DNA of 64,000 nucleotides from contig OZ244805.1 in NCBI GenBank assembly GCA_965220095.1, forward strand, positions 310,001 to 374,000, read 5' to 3'. This DNA comes from Bin87 sp965220095 (GTDB taxonomy: Bacteria > Chloroflexota > Dehalococcoidia > Lucifugimonadales > UBA3495). The notes under the pieces are model-generated. The model saw only the letters and a program-made list of their open reading frames with translations, had not been told where the DNA came from and ran no database searches. Of the stretch, positions 45,680 through 55,987 are shown one piece after another. A program made the translations under genes and the position numbers. The stretch's first letter is position 1, and every line of letters begins with the position of its first letter.

Positions 45680-47542
45680 TTACTGGATGGGGGGAGCGTC
45701 CGGCCCGAGCAGCTCCGCGTCCGGGTCCCACCAAGCGTGCTCCCAGGTAAAGATGGTTTGCGGGTGGTAGGGCGGCCGGTAATTCTGCAACCGGTAGTCG
45801 ATGATGCTGCTGGCGGCGGTCCAATAGACGGGAACATAGTGGCTCTCCCCCTCGTTGAGAATTTCCGCCATCTCCCGGAACAATTCCCGTCGGACCTCCG
45901 AGTCCAGTTCCTTCCCCTGCAACTCCATCAACTCGGCAAAGCGGGGGTGGGACCAGTTATGAGGGTTGCGGAGAGTGTCCTGGAAGAACCATTGGGCCAG
46001 CACCGTTTCCGGCTCCTTGAAGTAAAGGCCGGTGCCGATGGTGCTGAGGTCGTGGGTGCCATCCCGCAACTGGGCGTAGAAAGTAGCCCGGTCGGAAACC
46101 TGAAGTTCCACATCGATGTTGAGCTTCTCCCTCAACTGGTCCGCCAGCAGCTCGCTGTCGGTCCGTGAAAACTTGGCCTGATCCACGTTGTAGGTCAGCT
46201 TGAACCCATCGGGGTAGCCCGCTTCGGTCAGCAGCCGTTTGGCCTCCATCAAGTCGTCGGGATGCGTCCCGCCTTCGGCGCTGACGCGAAAGCCTGGCAA
46301 CGACAGGACTTCTTCCTCACTGAGGGCATAGCCAGGCGGGAAGAAGTTGCCAAGCAAGGCTGAACCACCCTGGGAAATCTCAGCGATCTCGTGGCGGTCC
46401 ACGGCCAGGTAAATCGCCTTACGCACCCTGGGGTCATCCAGCGGCGGGCGGTTCCAGTGGAACCAGAAACCGTAGACACCGCTAGCGCCGCCTTTCAGAA
46501 CCCGCATCTTGCCGCCGGTCTCCCTCTGCACCTGCTCCACGTCCGCCAGCAGGATGCCGCCCATGCCGTACCGTCCCATAACCTGCTGGGTCTTGAGGGT
46601 GGCCAGACGCCGGGCGTAGTCGGTGATGATGAACACCTTCATGCCGTCAGCATAGGGCATGGGGTCCTTGAAGTAATCGTCGTTGCGGTCGTACTCGTAG
46701 GAGTCGCCTTTCTTCCAGGCCCTGAACTTCCAGGGGCCGGAGCCGAAGGTGTTCTTGAAACAGCAGTTGAAGTCGTCCTGGCTCACGCTCTCCAAAGCCT
46801 TGGGATACATCTTGTAGTAGTCTACCGCCAGCCAGCCCAGGGCCGTCGATGAGGGAAACTTCAGGGGCATCAGCACCGTTTTGTCGTCCACTGCCACTGC
46901 GGTCTGGTACTCGTAAAAGGAACGGATGGCGGTGACTCGGCCCCGCGTGACGTCGGGTTGCGCCATTCGGTTGAGGCTCCAAACGATGTCTTCGGCAGTG
47001 ACCGGGGTGCCGTCGTGCCAGTTGGCATCGTTCAGGCGAAACAGGAAATTCTTGCCTCCATCCTTGATCTCCCAACTCTGGGCCAAGTCGCCGATAACCT
47101 CCTTCGGCTCCCTGGGGTTGTACATCAGGAGTTGGTTGAACCGAGGGCCAGAGGGCAAAAGGGTAGTGGTTAAACTGGCCCCATAGTGCACATCCAGGAA
47201 CCCGGGGTTGGCCCGGTGCACAAAGACGAAGTCCCCATTGTAGTGGTGGTCGGCGCCAATGCTCACCCAGTCGGCTCTCTCCGTCTGGTGAACGCCGGCT
47301 ACTGGGGTGGCGAACACCACCTTCTCTATTGGGACCTCTTTTTCTACTACTTTCTCAACTATTTTTTCCTTCTCTACTTCCACTTGGACTACCCTGGTAA
47401 CTTCTACCTCTTTCACGACTTCCCGCGGTTCCGCCTCTTGGACGGGTTGCGCGGTAGAGCCGCAAGCGATAATCAACAGGACTACCAGGGTCAGAGATTT
47501 TGTTGCCAACGCCCTAAGATTCTGGGTCCTCATGTACGACAT
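45680..47542 (-). CDS. extracellular solute-binding lipoprotein, family 5, second system
   Basis: 620 residues; ribosome site GAGGAGG. Lipobox LLIIAC, then a Val/Glu/Lys repeat linker (EVVKEVEVTRVVQVEVEKEK) before the SBP_bac_5 body (WHDGTPVTAEDIVWSLNRMA; VRKAIYLAVDRHEIAE). Only about 20 percent similar in look to the first system's protein, so likely a different peptide range. Confidence 0.93.
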   Translation of the reverse strand: MSYMRTQNLRALATKSLTLVVLLIIACGSTAQPVQEAEPREVVKEVEVTRVVQVEVEKEKIVEKVVEKEVPIEKVVFATPVAGVHQTERADWVSIGADHHYNGDFVFVHRANPGFLDVHYGASLTTTLLPSGPRFNQLLMYNPREPKEVIGDLAQSWEIKDGGKNFLFRLNDANWHDGTPVTAEDIVWSLNRMAQPDVTRGRVTAIRSFYEYQTAVAVDDKTVLMPLKFPSSTALGWLAVDYYKMYPKALESVSQDDFNCCFKNTFGSGPWKFRAWKKGDSYEYDRNDDYFKDPMPYADGMKVFIITDYARRLATLKTQQVMGRYGMGGILLADVEQVQRETGGKMRVLKGGASGVYGFWFHWNRPPLDDPRVRKAIYLAVDRHEIAEISQGGSALLGNFFPPGYALSEEEVLSLPGFRVSAEGGTHPDDLMEAKRLLTEAGYPDGFKLTYNVDQAKFSRTDSELLADQLREKLNIDVELQVSDRATFYAQLRDGTHDLSTIGTGLYFKEPETVLAQWFFQDTLRNPHNWSHPRFAELMELQGKELDSEVRRELFREMAEILNEGESHYVPVYWTAASSIIDYRLQNYRPPYHPQTIFTWEHAWWDPDAELLGPDAPPIQ

Positions 47543-47779
47543 TTTTGGGCCTCCTCAAAATGGCGTTTGGGACAGTAACCAACCTATGTAGCTGCCAATG
47601 GAAACAGAGATCGAGACAGATGTCAAGGCGGAACAAGCTCACGCCAGTCGATTTCGCTACTTGATCTGCCGTGTGAGCTGTGAGCATCGATGATACGCGT
47701 AACACAGCCGGCGATGCCCGTCCCCGGCTTTCCGCCAACTTGCCACTACGACACCGACGCTCAGAAGAGGACACGAAGT

Positions 47780-48184
47780 ATGCGCATTACACCGGCACCG
47801 ATCTGCGGTAACTGTGGCAGAGAAGGACATCATGGACCTAAGTCCTGCGGAGAATGTGGCGGCAACATGGTACCGATCAACACCATCCCATTCTTCATCG
47901 CGCTGCTTGTCACGGGAATTCCTCTCGCCGTTGGCCCCGCCACGGTGTTGCTAATCGAGTTCAGCGGCGACCAACATGGCGGATACGAGGGCCTCGTTAT
48001 GCTCGGAGCAATCCTTACTATAGGAGTTATCGCGTCAGCCTGCGCCGCAGTCGTCTCCATCATCGGGTTTGCCTTGCTGAGAATGCTCAAAAAACGCTCC
48101 CTCGGGCTCGGTGTTTTATACGGCCTTGGCACAGGCGCAGCAATCGGCGCAACCCTGGTAATCCTCGCCATGGCCGTCGTCTGA
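47780..48184 (+). CDS. zinc-ribbon membrane protein
   Basis: 134 residues from ATG. N-terminal ribbon CGNCGREGHHGPKSCGECGG (two CxxC) followed by three hydrophobic spans (PFFIALLVTGIPLAVGPATV; LVMLGAILTIGVIASACAAV; GLGVLYGLGTGAAIGATLVI). Small DUF-like membrane protein of unknown role. Longer upstream starts exist but lack a ribosome site; AGGACACGAAGT precedes this ATG weakly. Confidence 0.65.
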   Translation: MRITPAPICGNCGREGHHGPKSCGECGGNMVPINTIPFFIALLVTGIPLAVGPATVLLIEFSGDQHGGYEGLVMLGAILTIGVIASACAAVVSIIGFALLRMLKKRSLGLGVLYGLGTGAAIGATLVILAMAVV

Positions 48185-48326
48185 GGCCAAATCCATCTCG
48201 TCCCAGCCGGAGGTTGCACTGCGCAGTGTAGCAAGCCTCACGCTCCACTGCTTTGCGATATTCGTCACTCAAATGGGCACTTTCTGCCACAAACAAAACG
48301 ATTTTCGAGTAGCGAAATCGTCTTAA

Positions 48327-49509
48327 GCTCACGCGTACCCGGTTTGGAGGCGGTGAATGGCGAAGAGGTTATGAGGTGGGTCCGGAGTGGCGCGGTAGTA
48401 TTCATAGCCGAGATGCAGGATGCCCAGCTTCCCTCGGGAGCAGACCTGGCGTCGGAAAGTCGGCGATGCCCGTAGTCCAGCCAATATCAGCAGGGAACAG
48501 GCCAGCAACAGCCCGACCAACAACCGCTGCAGCCGGTCGGTCGTGGTAACGGTGCTCCGGTTGAGCCCGAAGCGTTGTTTGCCGTCCTTGAAGTACTGCT
48601 CCGGCTGCATCCGTTTCCGATACATCCGCACCGCTTTACGAGGGTCGGCCAGTGAGGTGGCCAGATACCAGGGCTCTCGATGGCCGCGGGCCTGTAGAGC
48701 ACCAGATTGATGACCACGGCGCCGTCGGACCGGTAAAGGGTCTGAGGCCAGAACAAGATACGGCCCTTGGGCAGCCGATAGTCTCGCAATCGACCACGAT
48801 AGTCGGCGCTCTGTACCACCACGTCGCCCTTGAGACGTATCACGTAGTCCGCGGGGTAGCCGGTGTGGCGGGGCATCTGCTGCAGGAAACGGATCAGGCT
48901 GGCCCGTCCGAAGCCCCGGTCGGCCAACAGCAAAGGCCGGATGTTGGTGGGCAAGTGGCGCAACAGCCGACCGATAAAGAACTCCTCCACTCGGTTCTGG
49001 GAGGGGTCCAACTCTGCTGGCGTGGAGACCCAGGTGAGCAGGGGCAGCCCCCGACCTCGGAAACAGACCGCGGCAAATAGACAGTTGCGCCCCTGCCCCA
49101 GATCAGACCAGTCAATCATGATCGGGGTCAGTCCTCGCAACCGAGCCGCCTGGCAGATGGGAGCCAACAGCGCCGTCTGCACCGCCACGGTGTCAAAGCC
49201 AGTGTTGGACAGAAAGCGAAACAGCCGTTTCTTACGCTGATGGTGGGAATAGGGCAGTTCAACCCGCCAGGCGCGCACCAGCACCGATATCGCCAGGGCA
49301 CGACGCTCCAGAATGGCCACCGTGAGCAGCGCCAGATTGGTGCGCCGAGTGGCCCTAACTTGCGGCAGAGCGTCGTTCAGAAAGGTGGCGATGCGGTGGT
49401 ACCATGACATGGCCGGCCTCCCCAGGCAGGAATGTGGCGGGTAACCCATTCCCTACCCGGAGGGACCGACCTTTTTCAATCCCTCAACTCAAAGTGGGTA
49501 CGCGTGAGC
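48327..49509 (-). mobile_element. IS4-family element
   Basis: About 1,183 bp with 14-bp perfect terminal repeats, GCTCACGCGTACCC at 48327-48340 and its inverse at 49496-49509. The transposase stop lies inside the left repeat. No flanking duplication is obvious. Its right end is 10 bp from the IS1182. Confidence 0.9.
48329..49410 (-). pseudogene. IS4-family transposase, one frameshift
   Basis: Catalytic blocks PIMIDWSDLGQGRN and LLLADRGFGRASL in the first frame; the YREK signature Y-R-K-R-M-Q-P-E-Q-Y-F-K-D-G-K in the next. The shift is one lost base near 48697 (LYRPAAIE should read LYQARGHREPWYLATSLA). The full protein would be about 360 residues. Confidence 0.87.
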
Positions 49510-49518
49510 GGAGCAAGG

Positions 49519-51136
49519 GCTTGTTGAGAAAATCACCGAAATAACAGCGGATCTACCGTAGTACGGGCCGAAGGTGGGAAGTCCACCAAATTACCAATCG
49601 AAGGTAGGATGGCGATGCGGCGCAAAACGACACTGCGTCGGCCATGTCGTACTCTGCATCCGCAGGGATAGCGTCGGCGGGCGCCACTGGACGGGGCGGT
49701 CCAACGCCGCGTCCCAGTTTCCGGACCATCTTCAGCACGTTGTGGGCCAGCGCGGCCATGTAGCCCTCGCAGTCCACCTTCCACAGTCCTCGCAAACGAG
49801 ACTTTTCCCATCCCAATCGGTCGAGAGAGGCGAAGGTTCCTTCCGCGATGGTCTTACGCCGGATGCTCTCCCGTCGGTACGCCGCAGTCCGGTTCCGCTC
49901 CCGGACTCTCGAATACTCAGGGTGGTATATCGTTGCCCCGAAGAACCGCCGTTTTTGACCTGGCGGCAGGCAGGTGTCCTTGATGGGGCAAGCCTGACAA
50001 TCCTTCTGACGCGCCACGTACAGGTACGCCCGTTGCCGCTTGTGGTACGCACCCCGACGCAATGTCTTGCCCTGGGGACAAATCAGATGGTCGCCGTGAT
50101 ACACGAAATCGCCGCTGGCCACCATGCTGGTCTCCTGCCTGGGATGGATAGAGATGTACGCGGTGATGTCCTGTTCCTCCAGCAGATGTCGGAGCCGGCC
50201 ATCGCTGTAGCCGGTGTCTCCAGCCAGCGACACCGGTTGCAGCGGGAGACCCTCCAGCAGCCCAGCAACGGCTTTGGATTCCCGTTCTGAGGCATGGGTC
50301 ACGCCTCTGGACAGGATGAACCCGCCCAGGTCAACGATCACATTCTCCTGATACTGCAATCCCGACGCCTTGCCAGCTCTGGTGGTTTTCCAACGTGCGT
50401 CAGTATCAACCGGGTTCAGCGGCATCCGTCCTTCAGGACTTTGGAAGTACCGTACTGCCTCATGCTCAACGCCATCGTCACCCATGATGGTCTGGGTCAG
50501 CAGGAAAAGACCGTTTTCCTCGATGGCCTGTTCTTTGAACTCCGCCACGGACATCCCGCTGGACTCCAGCGCGTAGCCGCTCACGTTGGCCTTGACCAGG
50601 CTGGCATCAACGTACATCTCCGGCGACAACATCCCGAGCCTCAGCAACTCGTCATTCAAGCTATCGAAGATTGCCGCGAACCCGTCGCGACCGATCCGGT
50701 CGATGAAGTGGGAAATGCTGGAATTGTCGAACACCGGGTCGTCGATGGTCAGGAAACAGAACCAGCGGTAGGCAATGTTCTCCGAGATGGCCGAGCACAG
50801 CCTGCGGAAGGACGCGATGTTGTACAGCGAGCAGATCAGCAGCGCTCTCACCATCACCTCGGGATGGATGGCGGGTCGGCCAAAGTCGGGACAATAGCAG
50901 TCTTCCAGTGGCTCGACCAGCTTGGCAAAATCCAATTGCTCATCGATCCAGATCAAAAGGTGCTTGGGATCGATGAAATCCCGCAGCTGCTTGGTGGTGA
51001 ACTGGAACAGGGTGGAGTCCCTGCGAGATCGGTCCAAGGGCTCTATCATCTGCATCCTCGCCGGTGCCGGGCTGTCCCGGCATTGTAGCCAAAACTGTCG
51101 CTGGTCCCAGCGATCAAGCCGACTTTTTCAACAGGT
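49519..51136 (-). mobile_element. IS1182-family element
   Basis: Ends CTTGTTGAGAAAATC (left) and CCTGTTGAAAAAGTC (right, inverted). One intact transposase gene. Flanked by IS4 on the left and ISAs1 on the right, with only 10-13 bp between. Confidence 0.85.
49553..51055 (-). CDS. IS1182-family transposase, intact
   Basis: 500 residues. N-terminal domain FTTKQLRDFIDPKHLLIWID, catalytic MYVDASLVKANVSGY, LAGDTGYSDGRLRHLL and the Glu in RRKTIAEGTFASLDRLGW, plus the Cys-rich CQACPIKDTCLP segment usual in this family. Of the DDE transposases here, only this and A-prime are intact in one frame, so it is a candidate active element. Confidence 0.93.
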   Translation of the reverse strand: MQMIEPLDRSRRDSTLFQFTTKQLRDFIDPKHLLIWIDEQLDFAKLVEPLEDCYCPDFGRPAIHPEVMVRALLICSLYNIASFRRLCSAISENIAYRWFCFLTIDDPVFDNSSISHFIDRIGRDGFAAIFDSLNDELLRLGMLSPEMYVDASLVKANVSGYALESSGMSVAEFKEQAIEENGLFLLTQTIMGDDGVEHEAVRYFQSPEGRMPLNPVDTDARWKTTRAGKASGLQYQENVIVDLGGFILSRGVTHASERESKAVAGLLEGLPLQPVSLAGDTGYSDGRLRHLLEEQDITAYISIHPRQETSMVASGDFVYHGDHLICPQGKTLRRGAYHKRQRAYLYVARQKDCQACPIKDTCLPPGQKRRFFGATIYHPEYSRVRERNRTAAYRRESIRRKTIAEGTFASLDRLGWEKSRLRGLWKVDCEGYMAALAHNVLKMVRKLGRGVGPPRPVAPADAIPADAEYDMADAVSFCAASPSYLRLVIWWTSHLRPVLR

Positions 51137-51192
51137 CCGCAAAACTGTACAGGGCAATCGCATTTCAAACTAATCTAAAAATATGGCTAAAC

Positions 51193-52443
51193 TAGTACTC
51201 GGTCAAACTTGCGCCGGCAGATGAAGGATGAAACGGGCCAGGGTTGTTACGCTGACTGGCAAACAGCGGTGCGGGAGGTGCGACATCCATGGTTGCGGAG
51301 AAATATGCGGTACGGTTGTCGTCGGAAGATCGGGATCAACTGGAGCGGTTGATCCGCAGCGGCCAGCGCTCCGCTCGGGTCATCAATCGGGTGCGCATCC
51401 TGCTCAAGACTGATGCGGGCTGGAGTGCTTCCCAAGTGGCGGCGGCCCTGGACACGTCGCCGCGCACGGTGTTCCGCACCAAACGGCGGTACGCCGAAGA
51501 GGGGTTGGAGGGCGTGCGGCACGACCATCCCCAAGCCAATCGGTATCGCAAGTTGGATGATCGGGGTGAAGCCCACCTGATTGCGCTGGCGTGCAGCGAC
51601 GCGCCCGAGGGCCATGAGCGCTGGACCCTGCGTTTGTTGGCCGACCAGGTGGTGGAATTGGGCTTGGCGCCATCGCTGTCCTACGAGACGGTCAGGCTCA
51701 GGCTCAAAAAAACACCCTCAAGCCGTGGCGGAAGCAGCAATGGTGCATCCCGAAAGTAGGCGGCGAATTCGTGGCGGCCCCCGTATCCAGTACGGGGCAG
51801 GCGATGGAGGACGTGCTGGACCTGTATGCCGAACCCTACGACCCCGATCGGCCGGTGGTGTGCTTTGACGAGACCTCCACCCAACTGCTGGCCGCGGTCA
51901 GGGAGCCGTTGCCTCCTCAACCGGGACGACCGCGGCGGCAGGACTACGAGTATCGACGCGGCGGCACCCGCAACATCTTCCTGACCTGTGAACCCCTGGC
52001 CGGCTGGCGCCACCTGGCCATCACCGAGCGGCGCACCAGGCCGGACTTCGCCCACCAGATGCGCTGGCCGGTTGACGTGGCCTACTCTGATGCCCCGGTG
52101 ATCCGCGTGGTCCTCGACAATCTGAATACCCATCGTATGGCGTCCCTTTACGAGACGTTCCCGGCTGCTGAGGCCCGGCGCATCGTGAAGCGCCTCGAGT
52201 TTCACCACACGCCCAAGCACGCCAGTTGGTTGAACATGGCGGAGATCGAATTCAGCGCATTGAGCCGCGCTTGTCTCAAGGGGAGAAACCCCGACGCGGA
52301 CGCCCTGCAACGCCAAATCACGGCCTACGAGACCGAGCGCAACGCAGCGGGCGTCACCATCAACTGGCGGTTCAGCACTCAAGATGCCCGATCCAAATTG
52401 CATCGCCTCTATCCCTGCCTTTCCAGACTTGATTGAGTACTAG
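51193..52443 (+). mobile_element. IS630-family element 1, inside ISAs1
   Basis: Ends TAGTACTCGGTCAAA and TAGTACTCAATCAAG (inverted), at a TA target as expected for IS630/Tc1-mariner. Inserted between the ISAs1 left end and its transposase gene. Confidence 0.87.
51289..52436 (+). CDS. IS630-family transposase, two frames with -1 shift site
   Basis: First frame 51289-51759: N-terminal paired helix-turn-helix (SARVINRVRILLKTDAGWSA). Second frame, open from before 51717 to 52436: catalytic VVCFDETSTQLLA, VVLDNLNTHRMASL and NMAEIEFSALSRACL. Between them is AAAAAAAC (51706-51713), a classic -1 slippery heptamer, after which the reading continues TLKPWRKQQWCIP. The other IS630 has the same frame relation at the same codon. 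Programmed -1 frameshifting is known in IS630 elements, so I treat this as one gene. Confidence 0.82.
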
Positions 52444-52479
52444 TGGGCGAGATCGAATTGCTTGAGGTAGGTAGCGGCG

Positions 52480-53266
52480 ATGGACGATGCAGCCCTTACG
52501 ATGGTGGAACGGTTTGGAATGCTGGAAGACCCACGAACTGGTCATGCCATCAGGCATGAGTTGCTGGACATCATCGTGATCACCCTGTGCGCCGTGATCT
52601 GCGGCGCTGACAACTGGGTGGAGATCGAGGAGTTCGGCAAGGCCAAGGAGGATTGGTTCCGGCGGTTCCTGAAGCTGCCCAATGGGATACCGTCCCACGC
52701 ACCTTCGGCAGAGTCTTTGGCCCGCTGGACCCGGAGCAGTTTGGGGCCTGCTTCATGGACTGGGTGCGATCGGTTAGTGAACTGACCCAGGGTGAGGTGG
52801 TGGCCATAGACGGCAAGACCCTGCGGGGTTGCCATGATCGTGCCAACGGACGAGGCGCCCTGCACATGGTCAGCGCCTGGGCCACGGAGAACCGGATGGT
52901 GTTGGGCCAGACCCGCACCGAGGCTCACTCCAATGAGATCACGGCGATACCGGAACTGCTCAGGGTGCTGGAACTGAAAGGATGCCTGGTAACCATAGAC
53001 GCCATGGGTTGCCAGATGGACATCGCCCGACAGGTGGTGCAGGGAGGCGCGGATTACCTGCTTGCGGTGAAGGTCAACCAGGGGGAGTTGCACGAGAACA
53101 TCAAGGACCTGTTCGCCTGTTGTGAGGGCGCGGGATGGGAAGGGGTGGCTTACAGCCGCCACGAGCAGGTGGGCAAGGACCACGGTCGGCTGGAACAGCG
53201 CCAGTGCTGGGTGATCACCGACCCAGGGGAACTGGACTACGTGGATCTGTTGTTGTCCAGCGATTA
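52480..53266 (+). pseudogene. ISAs1 transposase, N-terminal part
   Basis: MDDAALTMVERFGMLEDPRT opens the ISAs1 N-terminal domain; IDGKTLRGCHDRANG and VTIDAMGCQMDIARQ carry the two catalytic Asp. One base is missing near 52703 (IPSH-DTFGRVFGPLDPEQ). The gene is cut at 53266 by ISNCY. Confidence 0.88.
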
Positions 53267-53302
53267 TGTCCCATTGAATGGAAAGCGAATTTGTCCGGTG
53301 GG

Positions 53303-53677
53303 TTAGTTTGTGACGGTTGCGGTTTTGCGTAGTGCCATCAGCTTGGCACGTTCTTTGGCGCTGAGCTTCTTGGTGGGCGGTTTCTTGGCATAGGCGTACT
53401 TGCGCACGGTCACGCGGGATATGCCCAGTTCCCGGGAGATGGCCCGCAGGGACAGCCCTTTCAGCCGGCCCTTCTGGATCGCTTTCCACCGGGCCAGTTG
53501 GGTTGGCGTGGGCGTACGCTCCCATGGGTTCGTTGCCTTGCTGGCAGTGGCCTTCGCCGCAGTGTGCTGACCGGCGATGGCCTTGAGGGCAGGCTCGGCC
53601 GGACGCACCGGTTCCAGGGCGGCCAGGCGGCGCTGCTGGGACCTGCTGATGTGGTGATCCCCCACGCTGCTGACCAC
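53303..53677 (-). CDS. helix-turn-helix protein / C-terminal extension of ISNCY transposase
   Basis: 124 residues: SVGDHHISRSQQRRLAAL, a Pro/Thr linker, then KGLSLRAISRELGISRVTVR, a resolvase-like helix-turn-helix, and a Lys-rich tail. It follows the transposase frame directly in a different phase (transposase ends SLVPWP-stop; this frame opens GPELKRVVSS). It may be a separate DNA-binding protein of the element or a frameshifted extension. Confidence 0.6.
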   Translation of the reverse strand: MVSSVGDHHISRSQQRRLAALEPVRPAEPALKAIAGQHTAAKATASKATNPWERTPTPTQLARWKAIQKGRLKGLSLRAISRELGISRVTVRKYAYAKKPPTKKLSAKERAKLMALRKTATVTN

Positions 53678-53687
53678 GCGTTTGAGC

Positions 53688-54873
53688 TCAGGGCCAGGGG
53701 ACCAGGCTGATACCCGCCCACAGGGCGCCCATGCGCGGCGGCGGTTCCTGGGTGGACACGCGATGGCCCTCGTACCTGACGATGAGTTGACCGTCAGTAC
53801 GTTCCAGCACCTCCACCCGCAGTCCGGCGTAGCTGGTGCGTTCCTGGTCGGGCAGCAGTTGCAGTACCCGCCATTGGTACTTCACTGTGTTGTCCCGTCC
53901 CACCTTGCGGGTATCCTTGAAGCACAGGGTTTCCGCCAGGCAGAGATCGGGATCCGCCGGACGGTAGGCCGGTTCCGGATGCTCGGGTGTCACGGCGAAG
54001 CGGGCGTTGTAGCGGGGCAGGAAGTCCCGCAGCACCGCCGTGGCCTGATCCATGGTCCTGGCATCAGCCAGGCGGAGTTCGGTTACCAGCCGGTCCTGGA
54101 AGGTCCCCGCAGCCCGTTCCACCCGTCCCTTGGCCTGTGGCGAGCGGGCGAAGATCTGCCGAATCCCCAGTTCCTGCAGGGACCGGGTGAACTGGGTGGC
54201 TTCCGCCGCGGTCTCCGGCTGGCGGGCATCGTGCTTGAACACCGCGTGTCGATCGCTGTACAGCGCCAATGGAATGCCCCAGCCCTCGATCAGGTCCTCC
54301 AGCAGGGTGAAGCAGCCAGCGGTGTTCTCGCTGATGCAAAACACGGCGTTGACCACGGTGCTGGTGGCATCGTCCACGGCCAGCAGCAGCGCAAACTTGG
54401 GACCCCGGTCCTCCAACCAGGCATGATAGCTGCCGTCCAGCTGCACCAGCATCCCAGCCTGGGGCATACGCTGACGGCGGAACCGGTGCTGTGGCGAGCG
54501 CCGACTGCGGGGACTGCCGATGCCTGCCTTGTTCAGAATGCGGCGCACCGTGGGCCGGCTGAGGTCGATGCCCTCCCGTTCCCTGAGCAGTTCGGTGAGG
54601 TGAGTATGGTTGGCGCGCTCGTAGCGCTCGGTGGCCAACTCCACCACGGCGGCAGCCTCGGCGGGCAAAGTGGCGTTGTGGGGACGGCGGACCCGGTTGC
54701 CGTGGGCCAGCGGCGGCACCACGCTCGCGGTAGGCGGCCAGCATCCGCCGGGCGTGGCGTGGTGACACTCCCAGCAGCTCGGCTGCTTCGGCGATGGGGA
54801 CCTGGTATTCCAAAACGGAGTTGAGCACGGAGAGTCTGGCTTGTTCTTTTTGGTTCAACGTTACATCCTTCAT
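53688..54873 (-). pseudogene. ISNCY-family transposase (rve integrase core), one frameshift
   Basis: N-terminus MKDVTLNQKEQARLSVLNSV and helix-turn-helix EAAELLGVSPRHARRMLAAY in the first frame. After a one-base shift near 54720 comes LAHGNRVRRPHNATLPAEAA and the integrase core: VQLDGSYHAWLEDRG, ALYSDRHAVF and QAKGRVERAAGTFQDRL. All three catalytic residues are in the second frame. Confidence 0.85.
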
Positions 54874-54910
54874 AGCAAGGACATTTTCGCCGACCAGTTA
54901 ATGGATGACA

Positions 54911-55264
54911 GAATCGTAGAACAGCAACAGGGCACGGGTCAGTTACCGACGGGACGCTGCTGCCAGTTCCCCGACGGACACCCGCTACTACATCTGCAGC
55001 TATCCCGCCGACGCCGCCACGTTGCTGGCGGCCACCAGAAGCCACTGGAGCATCGAGAACAGCCTGCACTGGGTTCTGGATGTGGCTTTCGACGAGGATC
55101 GCAGCCGAGTGAGAACGGGACACGCCGACCACAACCTGGCGGTGATACGACACCTGGCTCTGAGCCTCCTCAAGCAGGAACGCAGCGCGAAAGTCGGTAT
55201 CAAAGCCAAACGCAAAAAGGCCGGCTGGGACTTCGATTATCTGACGAAAGTCCTATCCCAATGA
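54911..55264 (+). pseudogene. ISAs1 transposase, C-terminal part
   Basis: TRYYICSYPADAATLLAATR, then HWSIENSLHWVLDVAFDEDR with the catalytic Glu, to the stop at 55264 in the right terminal repeat. Completes the piece ending at 53266. Confidence 0.88.
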
Positions 55265-55360
55265 AATGCGATTGCCCTGAGCTAGGCTTTACGCATAATT
55301 TAGAAAAAGTATAAAGACAGGGTAAGCTGGCCTGACCAAAATCTCACTAAAGGCCCAGCT

Positions 55361-55944
55361 ATGCTTACCCTGCCCAATGCCATTGTATCCATACTCATTC
55401 CCTACTCATTCCCTTCGCAACGCTGTTTACCAACCCGACCTGGCGGAAAGCCCAGGTACTGCTGGTGGGCGCGATCCTGACCCCGGGTCAGCGCACCGTC
55501 GCCGCGGCCCTGCGGGTCATGGGCCGCAGCGATCACCGCGATTACGCCCGCTACCATGAGGTGCTCAACCGGGCGGTGTGGTCGCCCCGTGCAGCGGCGC
55601 GCATCCTCTTGGTGTTGCTGCTCCAGCACCTTGATGGTGGGGATGGCCCCTTGGTCTTCGGCATCGACGAAACCCTGGAACGGCGTCGCGGCGCCAAGAT
55701 CAAAGGTCGGGGCATCTACCGCGACGCGGTGCGTTCCAGCCGGAGCCAACTGGTCAAGGCCAGCGGCCTGCGCTGGATCTCCCTGATGTGGCTGGGCCAC
55801 GTGCCTTGGGCCGGACGCCATTGGGCCTTGCCGGCGCTCACCGTGCTGGCGCCCTCGACCCGGTACTACCAACAGCAGGGACGTCGGCACAAGAAGCTCA
55901 CCGACTGGGCGCGACAGATGATCCTGCAACCCCGCTCATGGTGA
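55361..55944 (+). pseudogene. element A transposase, N-terminal frame (copy 4), broken by 11-bp duplication
   Basis: The 11-bp repeat right after codon 14 shifts the frame, so the native MLTLPNAIVSILIP start is lost to the rest. The remaining frame opens only at 55465 (MGAILTPGQRTV). Confidence 0.82.
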
Positions 55945-55987
55945 GCCTGCCGAACCACGCTGGCTGCCCCAACGTCCACTGGCGCTG

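Larger units (their letters stand above)
53267..54910 (-). mobile_element. ISNCY-family element inside ISAs1
   Basis: Imperfect terminal repeats TGTCCCATTGAATGG...GCGAATTTGTCC (left) and TGTCATCCATTAACTGG..GCGAAAATGTCC (right, inverted). Contains an rve-type transposase gene and a short helix-turn-helix frame. Confidence 0.8.
51150..55279 (+). mobile_element. ISAs1-family element carrying two nested insertions
   Basis: Perfect 17-bp terminal repeats CAGGGCAATCGCATTTC (51150-51166) and inverse (55263-55279). Subtracting the IS630 (1,251 bp) and ISNCY (1,644 bp) insertions leaves 1,235 bp, the normal ISAs1 size. Confidence 0.9.
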
